Of a stretch of DNA of 6,838 nt, positions 1 to 5,893 are shown one piece after another. Below the pieces are notes generated by a model. It was not told the origin of the DNA, did no database searches, and was given only the letters and a program-made list of their open reading frames with translations. The translations under genes and the position numbers were made by a program. Origin of the DNA: an uncultured Chthoniobacterales bacterium (lineage in GTDB: Bacteria; Verrucomicrobiota; Verrucomicrobiia; Chthoniobacterales; UBA10450); NCBI GenBank assembly GCA_955652255.1, contig CATPAW010000050.1, positions 1 to 6,838 of the forward strand, given 5' to 3'. The first letter of the stretch is position 1; every line of letters starts with the position of its first letter.

Positions 1-19
1 GGGTAAGACTCATCCGCGC

Positions 20-190
20 ATGATAGAGTACTGGACTTGGGGCGGCGCTTTCGTTACGACAGCACTTCTGTTTTTTCTGCTCAGCCGGATTGCGCTGCGA
101 GCAATCCAAAGTTCACCGGAAATCCGAGACGCCGAGGCAGGAGCGAGGCTTCGCGATGAGCGCCCTGGACAGATGGTTTTCCATAAGTGA
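20..190 (+). CDS. Small hypothetical membrane protein, or C-terminal tail of a longer one
   Basis: From ATG 20 this reads 56 residues to TGA 188-190. The same frame is open back to base 2, so it may be the end of a longer gene cut by the window edge. Residues about 9-24 (GAFVTTALLFFLLSRI) form one hydrophobic segment long enough to cross the membrane. A charged soluble tail of about 30 residues, rich in Arg, Glu and Asp, follows. I recognise no family and give no function. There is no clear Shine-Dalgarno before ATG 20; GGGTAAG at 1-7 is too far upstream and a poor match. It lies 17 bases before the next ORF on the same strand and could share a transcript with mnmG. I am fairly sure of the membrane segment and unsure that it is a complete gene. 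Confidence 0.4.
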   Translation: MIEYWTWGGAFVTTALLFFLLSRIALRAIQSSPEIRDAEAGARLRDERPGQMVFHK

Positions 191-207
191 TTTGTGTTAA
201 GATACTT

Positions 208-285
208 ATGTCTGAAGAAGATTTAGTGAAGGCAGCTTTCAAAGTACGAGGCCGTGCCCACGCGCCCTATTCTTGCAATGTTTAA
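208..285 (+). pseudogene. Cytidine deaminase N-terminal remnant, possibly kept as a leader ORF for mnmG
   Basis: ATG 208 opens a 25-residue frame ending in TAA 283-285. Its product resembles the start of homotetrameric cytidine deaminases. Those proteins begin with a short acidic stretch, a helix of the form xLxxxAxxARxxAYAPYS, and then the strand xFxVGAAL. Here residues 6-22 read LVKAAFKVRGRAHAPYS, and the match stops two or three residues later. No Cys/His/Glu zinc-binding segments follow in any frame, so it cannot be an active enzyme. Its stop codon lies five bases inside mnmG (ATGTTTAA), an arrangement that would suit translational coupling. ATG 208 has no good Shine-Dalgarno. The resemblance was recognised by eye over about 20 residues, so chance remains possible. 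Calling it a remnant rather than a functional leader is inference. Confidence 0.4.
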
Positions 286-2161
286 GCTCCCCACGGACTA
301 CGATGTTGTGATTGTCGGCAGCGGCCACTCTGGAATCGAAGCGGCGCTGGCTGCAGCGCGCCTTGGCTGCCGGACTTTGATGTTGACGCAAAACCTGGAC
401 ACGATCGGTCAGATGTCGTGCAATCCGGCAGTGGGCGGCTTGGCTAAGGGCCACATTGTTCGCGAGATCGATGCCATCGGCGGCGCCATGGGCCTCAACA
501 CCGATGCGACGGGCATCCAGTTTCGCATGTTAAATAAGTCGAAGGGTCCCTCTGTTCGCGCGCCCCGGGTCCAGTGCGACAAGAAGGCCTACCAATTTCG
601 AATGAAGGCGGTTCTTGAGCGCGCGCCGAATTTAGACCTCAAGCAAGCGACAGTTTCAAACGTGCTCGTCGAAAACGGAGCAATCGTCGGCGTCGAAACA
701 GATCTCGGGCTAGCGATTGCGGCCGGAAGTGTCGTAATCACGTCTGGGACATTTTTGCGTGGTCTTTTGCATGTAGGCGAAAATAGCAAGGCAGGTGGAC
801 GCATGGCGGACGCCACTTCCGGTTTAAGCGAAAATCTTCGACATCTTCGCTTCGCGGTCGGGCGATTCAAAACTGGCACGCCATGTCGGTTGAATCGGCG
901 TTCGATCGACTTCTCTCGATGCGAAATTCAGCTTGGAGATGAACCCCCGCCGAGGCTCAGTTTTTACTCGGAGGCCGCAAGCGCGTCGGATGATTTCTTT
1001 ACGCTGAATTACAACAGCAAAGGAGAGTTCCACGTGGAACAAATGCCGTGCTGGGCCACTCGGACGACCCCTCGCACGCACGAGATTATCCGATCCAACC
1101 TCCACAGATCACCGCTTTACGCCGGCCGCATTGAAGGCACCGGCCCACGGTACTGCCCGTCTATTGAGGACAAAGTAGTCAAATTTTCCGATCGGGACTC
1201 GCATCAGCTCTTCTTGGAACCTGAGGGTCGTCATACAGAAGAATATTACGTCAACGGGATTTCGACCAGTTTGCCCTATGACGTGCAGCTCGAATTTCTG
1301 CACTCCATACCCGGTTTAGAGCAAGCTGAAATTATGCGCCCAGGATATGCCGTGGAATATGATTTTTTTCCACCGACGCAGCTATTTCATACGTTGGAAA
1401 CAAAGCTTATTCGAGGACTTTATTTCGCCGGACAAGTGAACGGGACCTCTGGCTACGAGGAGGCTGCAGCACAAGGACTAATCGCCGGCGCGAATGCGGC
1501 TCTGAAAATCCAAAACCGGCCGCCGTTCGTTTTGCAGAGAAGCCAGGCATACATCGGCGTGTTGATCGACGACCTGATAACAAAGGGCACTGAAGAGCCA
1601 TATCGGATGTTCACCAGTCGTGCTGAAGATCGATTGCAACTTCGACAGGATAACGCGGATCAACGGCTCACCCAACGAGCGTTCGAGGCGGGTCTCGTCG
1701 ATCAAAAGCGTTGGACCGCTTTTCAGACGAAAATGGGACTCTTAGCGAAGGTTCGCCTGATTGCGACTCAAAGCAAAATCAACGGCGTGCCGATTTCTCA
1801 GCTCTTAAAACGGCCCGATTTTCGCGCCGCGAACCTGCCAATTGAACTGATCTCGTTGGCCTCGGCGGAAATTTGGGAGTTGGTGGAGACCGAGTTTAAA
1901 TACGAAGGATACGCTGTCAGACAAGCCGATCTGAACCGGGATATTGCGCGAAATGACCTTCAAAGGATTCCGGATGGCTTCGATTTCGGGAAGATCGCAG
2001 GGCTGAGAGCAGAAACGCGGCAGAAACTTTGTGCGATTCGGCCCACTTCTCTCGGTCAAGCAGCGCGGGTTAGCGGAGTTACTCCAGCCGATGTCGCGAT
2101 TATCTCTATATGGTTATTCAAGAACAACTTACATCACATTAGCGGATTGTCGGTGTTGTGA
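278..2161 (+). CDS. mnmG: tRNA uridine-5-carboxymethylaminomethyl(34) synthesis enzyme MnmG (GidA)
   Basis: MnmG is an FAD/NADH-dependent cytosolic enzyme. With the GTPase MnmE it adds the carboxymethylaminomethyl (or aminomethyl) group to wobble uridine 34 of certain tRNAs. The 627-residue length is normal for the family. The FAD Rossmann motif GSGHSG is at residues 14-19. The conserved CNPAVGGLAKGH follows, with Cys48 matching the E. coli Cys47 position, and RYCPSIEDK carries the second conserved cysteine (Cys293). NGTSGYEEAAAQG is at 388-400 and EPYRMFTSRAE at 440-450. The C-terminal tRNA/MnmE-binding part ends with RPTSLGQAARVSGVTPADV. I chose ATG 278 because the family begins a few residues before YDVVIVG. 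An in-frame GTG at 254 would add eight unconserved residues. Neither start has a Shine-Dalgarno, and the ATG overlaps the stop of the upstream short ORF. MnmE is not in the window. The usual SRAEYRL reads SRAEDRL here. Confidence 0.97.
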   Translation: MFKLPTDYDVVIVGSGHSGIEAALAAARLGCRTLMLTQNLDTIGQMSCNPAVGGLAKGHIVREIDAIGGAMGLNTDATGIQFRMLNKSKGPSVRAPRVQCDKKAYQFRMKAVLERAPNLDLKQATVSNVLVENGAIVGVETDLGLAIAAGSVVITSGTFLRGLLHVGENSKAGGRMADATSGLSENLRHLRFAVGRFKTGTPCRLNRRSIDFSRCEIQLGDEPPPRLSFYSEAASASDDFFTLNYNSKGEFHVEQMPCWATRTTPRTHEIIRSNLHRSPLYAGRIEGTGPRYCPSIEDKVVKFSDRDSHQLFLEPEGRHTEEYYVNGISTSLPYDVQLEFLHSIPGLEQAEIMRPGYAVEYDFFPPTQLFHTLETKLIRGLYFAGQVNGTSGYEEAAAQGLIAGANAALKIQNRPPFVLQRSQAYIGVLIDDLITKGTEEPYRMFTSRAEDRLQLRQDNADQRLTQRAFEAGLVDQKRWTAFQTKMGLLAKVRLIATQSKINGVPISQLLKRPDFRAANLPIELISLASAEIWELVETEFKYEGYAVRQADLNRDIARNDLQRIPDGFDFGKIAGLRAETRQKLCAIRPTSLGQAARVSGVTPADVAIISIWLFKNNLHHISGLSVL

Positions 2162-2184
2162 AGTCTTTCTAAAAGAAATACTAC

Positions 2185-2191
2185 GGGAGGT
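2185..2191 (+). promoter_or_regulatory. Shine-Dalgarno of plsY
   Basis: GGGAGGT matches the ideal AGGAGGT at six of seven bases and ends three bases before GTG 2195. It is the strongest ribosome-binding site in the window and supports the GTG start of plsY. The spacing is on the short side. Confidence 0.7.
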
Positions 2192-2194
2192 TTC

Positions 2195-2818
2195 GTGTTT
2201 ACGATCGCGGTCGTCGTCCTGGTGGGTTATTTGATCGGTTCTGTGCCGGCAGGATACCTCGCCGGTTGCATCGCGGGCATCGACATCCGCAAAGTCGGTA
2301 GCGGCAATATTGGCGCGACTAATGTGCTTCGTTTCCTCGGCAAGCGTTACGGCTATCCCGTATTCCTGTTCGACTTTTTAAAGGGCGTGGCGGCAGTGGA
2401 GATGTCGTTCTTGATCTTCGACAGGTATCACCCTGTCGGGAGCCGTGAACTTTGCGCGATCCTTGCGGGGATTGCCTCTGTGATCGGACACAGTTATCCG
2501 CTGTGGCTGAGTTTCAAAGGAGGCAAGGGCGTCGCGACTTCCGTTGGTGTAGTTTTTGCCCTGCTCCCTTTTGCGGCGCTGATCTTCGCTATTGTTTGGA
2601 TCACGACGTTTCTAACGAGCCGATATGTGTCAGTTGCATCAATTGCAGCTGCAATAGCGCTGCCTGTGACAGTCGGTGCACTGCTGTACGCCAAACAACT
2701 AAGCCAGCCGGTCCTTCTTTATTTTTCCATTTGCCTAGCGGTGGTTGTGATTGTGCGCCATCGCTCAAATGTTTCTCGTCTTCTCCACGGAACAGAACCA
2801 CGTTTCCAGCGAAAGTGA
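2195..2818 (+). CDS. plsY: Acyl-phosphate:glycerol-3-phosphate acyltransferase PlsY
   Basis: PlsY is an inner-membrane enzyme that moves the acyl group from acyl-phosphate (made by PlsX) to position 1 of sn-glycerol-3-phosphate, giving lysophosphatidate, the first step of phospholipid synthesis. The 207-residue length is typical. All three family motifs are present: GSGNIGATN at residues 35-43, FKGGKGVAT at 107-115 and RHRSNVSRLLHGTE at 188-201. Hydrophobic segments lie near residues 3-27, 54-75, 86-104, 117-140, 146-165 and 173-187, fitting a multi-pass protein. The start is GTG 2195, which follows the window's best Shine-Dalgarno. It begins 33 bases after mnmG with no terminator between them. 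Its stop overlaps the gpsA start as GTGA, so product and substrate-making enzyme are probably co-translated. PlsX is not in the window. Confidence 0.97.
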   Translation: MFTIAVVVLVGYLIGSVPAGYLAGCIAGIDIRKVGSGNIGATNVLRFLGKRYGYPVFLFDFLKGVAAVEMSFLIFDRYHPVGSRELCAILAGIASVIGHSYPLWLSFKGGKGVATSVGVVFALLPFAALIFAIVWITTFLTSRYVSVASIAAAIALPVTVGALLYAKQLSQPVLLYFSICLAVVVIVRHRSNVSRLLHGTEPRFQRK

Positions 2819-3816
2819 AATTGGGAACAACGGCGATTCTGGGTGCGGGCGGATGGGGCACAGCCTTGTCTGTGCTTTGGGCGAAGAAAGGCCACGACGT
2901 TTCGCTCTGGGGAAATAATCCGGCACGGGTCGACCGCATTCGAGAAACCCGTGAAAATAAAGATTACCTTCCCGGAGTCCAGCTTCCGGATACTATTCGC
3001 CTAACAAGTAGCCTGAAGGATTGCGCCGTCGCCGATCTCATCGTTTTTGTAACTCCGTCGACCGCCTCGCGTACGATCGCCACCCGGCTGCGTGAAGTAG
3101 TCGCGAACGATAACGCAGTGGTTCTCAGTTGCACAAAAGGGATTGAGCATGGCACTGGCATGAGAATGAGCGAGATCCTCCACGAAATTTTTCCTGCGCA
3201 CGTAATAGCCGTGCTTTCCGGCCCGAATCTGGCGGCGGAAGTTTCGCGCGATCTGCCTACTGCGACGGTTCTAGCGTGCACGGAAACCGAATATGCCGTG
3301 GAACTTCAGCGTCATCTTGGGAGCCCGCGCTTCCGGATTTACACGGGGGAGGACTTGAAGGGCATCGAGTTGGGCGGCGCGTTAAAAAACGTGTTCGCCA
3401 TTGCGGCCGGAGCGAGCGACGGTCTTGGTTTGGGCGATAATTCGAAAGCGGCGCTGGTCACGCGATCGCTTGCCGAAATGATCAGGCTTGGCACGGCCAT
3501 GGGCGGGAAATTGCCCAGCTTTTATGGACTGAGTGGCGTCGGCGATCTGATCTTGACCTGTTTTAGCCGGCGCAGCCGCAATTGGCGCGTCGGCGAGCAA
3601 CTCGGCGGCGGCCAATCGCTGCAGCAGATTACTTCTTCGATGCAGATGGTGGCCGAAGGAATTCCGACGACGAAGAGCGCCTACGAATGCGCGCGTAAGC
3701 TGAGGGTCGAGACGCCGATCATCGAACAGGTTTACGCATTGCTTTACGAAGGCAAAGCGCCGACGCAGGCGATGCAGGAGTTGCTCGCGCGCGATCAAAA
3801 AGCTGAGCGCAGTTAA
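2815..3816 (+). CDS. gpsA: Glycerol-3-phosphate dehydrogenase [NAD(P)+] GpsA
   Basis: GpsA is a cytosolic enzyme that reduces dihydroxyacetone phosphate to sn-glycerol-3-phosphate, the substrate of PlsY encoded just upstream. The nucleotide-binding loop GAGGWG is at residues 10-15. Further family blocks are VFVTPS (78-82), SCTKGIE (105-111) and SGPN (135-138). GGALKNVFAIAAG follows with the catalytic lysine at 191, then LGLGDNSKAAL (204-214), GLSGVGDL (238-245) and VAEGIPTTKSA (279-289). The frame is open back to 2452, but the conserved protein begins at KLGTTAILGAGG. GTG 2815 gives the normal length of 333 residues and overlaps the plsY stop by four bases. There is no separate Shine-Dalgarno, so translation is probably coupled to plsY. 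The gene ends at TAA 3814-3816, inside the stop codon of the opposing purN. Confidence 0.96.
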   Translation: MKLGTTAILGAGGWGTALSVLWAKKGHDVSLWGNNPARVDRIRETRENKDYLPGVQLPDTIRLTSSLKDCAVADLIVFVTPSTASRTIATRLREVVANDNAVVLSCTKGIEHGTGMRMSEILHEIFPAHVIAVLSGPNLAAEVSRDLPTATVLACTETEYAVELQRHLGSPRFRIYTGEDLKGIELGGALKNVFAIAAGASDGLGLGDNSKAALVTRSLAEMIRLGTAMGGKLPSFYGLSGVGDLILTCFSRRSRNWRVGEQLGGGQSLQQITSSMQMVAEGIPTTKSAYECARKLRVETPIIEQVYALLYEGKAPTQAMQELLARDQKAERS

Positions 3817-4403
3817 TGCGCCTTTTCGCGTCGGTACAATTCAGCGATCGCTGCCGGATAGAGCGCGTGCTCCGCAATTTGAATCCGAGCGTGCAAAGTT
3901 TCCGGTGTGTCATTGGGCAAAATCGGAACTTCGCGCTGCGCGATGATGTCGCCGTGATCGATTCTTTCATCGACACAGTGGACGGTGCAACCGGTTATCT
4001 TCTCGCCGGCGGCGAGTGCTTGCTTCCAAGCTTCGAGTCCGGGGTATTTTGGCAGGAGCGAGGGATGAATATTGAGGATTCGACGAGGGAATGCTTCGAG
4101 CATCGGCGCTTTTAGGACGCGCATAAAGCCAGCCAGAATTACCAACTCAACACCGGCGTCGTGCAACATTCGCACCAGCTCCATCTCCGATTTTGGCTCG
4201 AGTCGGGTTCGAAATTCTCCCGGCGGCAGATAAGCGTTCGCGACCGAGAATTCGCGCGCGATCGAAAGAATTGGCGCCTCCAGGACATCTGAAATCACGA
4301 CGCGCACTTCCGCCGGCAATTCGCCCGACCGTATGCTTTCCAGAATCGCCCGGCAATTCGATCCTTTGCCTGAGCCGAGTATTCCCAAGGCCAAACGTTT
4401 CAT
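3813..4403 (-). CDS. purN: Phosphoribosylglycinamide formyltransferase PurN
   Basis: PurN transfers a formyl group from 10-formyltetrahydrofolate to glycinamide ribonucleotide, the third step of de novo purine synthesis in the cytosol. The 196-residue protein begins with the phosphate-binding loop LGSGKGSN (residues 9-16). It keeps the catalytic set: Asn111 and His113 in NIHPSLLPKYPG and Asp149 in DERIDHGD. These match E. coli Asn106, His108 and Asp144 with a constant offset of five. The start ATG at 4403-4401 overlaps the rfaE2 stop as ATGA, which makes it the third gene of a minus-strand operon. Its stop shares TTAA with the gpsA stop on the other strand. I see no other purine gene in the window. 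Confidence 0.96.
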   Translation of the reverse strand: MKRLALGILGSGKGSNCRAILESIRSGELPAEVRVVISDVLEAPILSIAREFSVANAYLPPGEFRTRLEPKSEMELVRMLHDAGVELVILAGFMRVLKAPMLEAFPRRILNIHPSLLPKYPGLEAWKQALAAGEKITGCTVHCVDERIDHGDIIAQREVPILPNDTPETLHARIQIAEHALYPAAIAELYRREKAH

Positions 4404-4885
4404 TTCGCGAAGCCGCGCAGGTGCTCAAGCAAGCCCGACGTAGAATAACCTTCTTCAAGTGGAATGATGCGGATCTCCGCGCCGAGTTTTTGCAGAATCG
4501 CCCGCTCCTCCGCATTCAGTGTCTCTGAACTGTAGTCCCCGCCTTTTGCATAAATGGCCGGCGCGGCCGCTTCGAGAAATTGAGTCGCGCGCATTTCGGA
4601 AAAAATCGTCACCAAGTCGACACACTCGAGCGCGGCAAGCATTTCGACGCGCGTCTTTTCGTCATTGATCGGACGTCCGGGCCCTTTTAACTCGCGGACC
4701 GATTGATCGCCATTTAAACCGACCACCAAAGCATCGCCGAGCGCGCGTGCCGCTTGCAGATAACGCACATGGCCCAGGTGCAGCAGATCAAAACATCCGT
4801 TGGTCGCGACCAATTTTTTGCCCGCGGCGCGAAACTCTTTTCCGCGTTCGGCGAGCTTTTGAATGTCGATGATTTTATTTTTCAT
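4400..4885 (-). CDS. rfaE2: D-glycero-beta-D-manno-heptose 1-phosphate adenylyltransferase, stand-alone RfaE domain II
   Basis: This 161-residue cytosolic nucleotidyltransferase matches the C-terminal half of bifunctional E. coli HldE. That domain makes ADP-heptose from heptose 1-phosphate and ATP for the LPS inner core. The nucleotide-binding start TNGCFDLLHLGH is at residues 28-39, with HLGH as the HxGH signature. LKGPGRPIND is at 66-75, KGGDY at 114-118, and EEGYSTSGLL near 144-153 corresponds to HldE's conserved ending. KGGDY and the STS ending favour this family over the related glycerol-3-phosphate cytidylyltransferases. The kinase domain of HldE is absent here. The frame opens back to 4975, but ATG 4885 begins the conserved region and overlaps the lipid kinase stop as ATGA. 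Its own stop overlaps purN in the same way. Confidence 0.92.
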   Translation of the reverse strand: MKNKIIDIQKLAERGKEFRAAGKKLVATNGCFDLLHLGHVRYLQAARALGDALVVGLNGDQSVRELKGPGRPINDEKTRVEMLAALECVDLVTIFSEMRATQFLEAAAPAIYAKGGDYSSETLNAEERAILQKLGAEIRIIPLEEGYSTSGLLEHLRGFAK

Positions 4886-5766
4886 CGCTTGCTCATAATG
4901 AAGTTCAGTGCGCCCGGAATAATTTGAAAAACCGCCGGTGCCTTGCCGACCGATTCTCCATCGACATTGAACCACATTCCAGGCCGCGATCGCACCGCGA
5001 TTTTCTTGGCGCGCCGGAAAATGACCGCACTGTTCGAGACATGCTTGCCCAAAACAATTTCCGCGGCGAGCAGAGCCATTTCAGGTCCGGGGCGCCTTGG
5101 AATTAAAATGACGTCGAGCAGGCTGTCAGCGGGATCCGCCTTGGGTGCAATCGGCAATCCGCCCGCGACGAAACGGCCGTTTCCAATGACCACATTGTAA
5201 AGATCAACCGTTAATCGTTCTTCATTATCGAAAACGAGTACCGTCTCATAAGCGTGCAGTTGTCGCAGAGCGGCTGCCGCGCTGCGCAGGTAGGCGAGTG
5301 GACCCCAGGCGCGTTTGATCTTTGCCGTTAATCTTTCCGCGACGTGGCAGCTGAAACCGCCGGCGGCGACGTTCACGAAATAACGGGTGTGGTCGCTTCG
5401 GATGCGAACGAGATCGATCGCCATTGATTTTTGCGAAAGCAGGATGTCGATGTTCTCCTCAACGTTCAGCGGCAATTCGAGCGAACGCGCGAAATCATTG
5501 CCGGTGCCGAGCGGCACAAGTCCGAGGCGGACCTCTCGCGCATGCTTTGCAATTCCATTGATCACTTCATTCAATGTTCCATCGCCGCCCACCGCCACAA
5601 CGTAATCGCATCTTTTTCGAACCGCTTCGCGCGCGAACTTTTCGGCATCGCCGCGCCGGCGGGTCAGGCGGAGAGCTGCGGGCTCGAGTCGCTGCAATTG
5701 CGAAAGCAGCGCGCCCAAATCGGTGATTGATCCCGCGCGCCGATTAACGATGACATAGGGCTTCAT
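4882..5766 (-). CDS. Diacylglycerol kinase family (DagK/YegS-type) lipid kinase
   Basis: The 294-residue protein has the full DagK catalytic fold order. VNRRAG is at residues 7-12, the ATP-binding GGDGTLNEVING at 60-71 and PLGTGNDFAR at 85-94. GNGRFVAGGLPIAPKADPADSLLDV is near 195-219. NVDGE at 267-271 has Glu271 in the position of the family's catalytic acid. Members phosphorylate diacylglycerol to phosphatidate or, in some cases, other lipids such as phosphatidylglycerol or sphingoid bases. The sequence does not settle the substrate. The frame is open back to 6087, but the family begins with a short strand like MKPYVIVNRRAG, so ATG 5766 is chosen. No strong Shine-Dalgarno precedes it. It heads the minus-strand set with rfaE2 and purN. 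With PlsY and GpsA nearby, a role in returning diacylglycerol to phospholipid synthesis is reasonable but inferred. Confidence 0.93.
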   Translation of the reverse strand: MKPYVIVNRRAGSITDLGALLSQLQRLEPAALRLTRRRGDAEKFAREAVRKRCDYVVAVGGDGTLNEVINGIAKHAREVRLGLVPLGTGNDFARSLELPLNVEENIDILLSQKSMAIDLVRIRSDHTRYFVNVAAGGFSCHVAERLTAKIKRAWGPLAYLRSAAAALRQLHAYETVLVFDNEERLTVDLYNVVIGNGRFVAGGLPIAPKADPADSLLDVILIPRRPGPEMALLAAEIVLGKHVSNSAVIFRRAKKIAVRSRPGMWFNVDGESVGKAPAVFQIIPGALNFIMSKR

Positions 5767-5826
5767 GTTTCGCCGACCATTGCGCACGGTTGGAACTTTG
5801 GCTGGTTGCGCTCGGCGATGCAATTT

Positions 5827-5860
5827 GAGAGAAACATGCAATATTCCGCTTGCGTCTCTC
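5827..5860 (+). promoter_or_regulatory. Bulged hairpin in the divergent intergenic region
   Basis: The 127-bp gap between the lipid kinase start (5766) and the DUF4912 start (5894) must hold the promoters of both genes, yet no convincing -35/-10 pair is seen on either strand. It does hold an inverted repeat. GAGAGA at 5827-5832 pairs with TCTCTC at 5855-5860, and TGCAA at 5837-5841 pairs with TTGCG at 5850-5854 (one wobble). A bulge AACA and an eight-base loop TATTCCGC remain. It ends 33 bases before ATG 5894. It could be an operator or a leader RNA structure. It lacks a U-tract, so it is not a Rho-independent terminator. Arms this short can arise by chance. Confidence 0.3.
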
Positions 5861-5893
5861 CGGTTTCTGTCAACTTGCAGGCGCGATTTCGCA

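Noticed and set aside
198..203. TAAGAT as a -10 box for mnmG or its leader
   Set aside because: No acceptable -35 lies 16-18 bases upstream (the region reads GGTTTT), and it is only four bases from ATG 208.
2166..2178. Small inverted repeat TTTCTAAAAGAAA between mnmG and plsY
   Set aside because: A five-pair A/T-rich stem without a U-tract is too weak to be a terminator. The close spacing suggests one transcript.
2452..2814. In-frame upstream extension of gpsA
   Set aside because: It runs antiparallel in frame choice to plsY (same strand, other frame), has a Cys-rich composition with no family match, and would make GpsA 121 residues too long.
2601..2939. 112-codon open frame opposite plsY/gpsA
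   Set aside because: It spans two well-supported genes in antisense and has no recognisable domain.
3382..3798. 138-codon open frame opposite gpsA
   Set aside because: The composition is Arg/Ala/Gln-rich with no motifs and lies entirely under a strongly conserved gene. Such frames are common at this GC content.
5841..5873. Minus-strand promoter with perfect TTGACA (5873-5868) and GAATAT (5846-5841) for the lipid kinase operon
   Set aside because: The spacing is 21 bases, well beyond the usual 16-18, and no better -10 is found at the right distance. It remains only a weak hint.
5765..5893. Longer start for the DUF4912 protein at ATG 5765
   Set aside because: The added 43 residues are Arg/Cys-rich and unlike the family. 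This start would overlap the lipid kinase start codon and leave no room for promoters.
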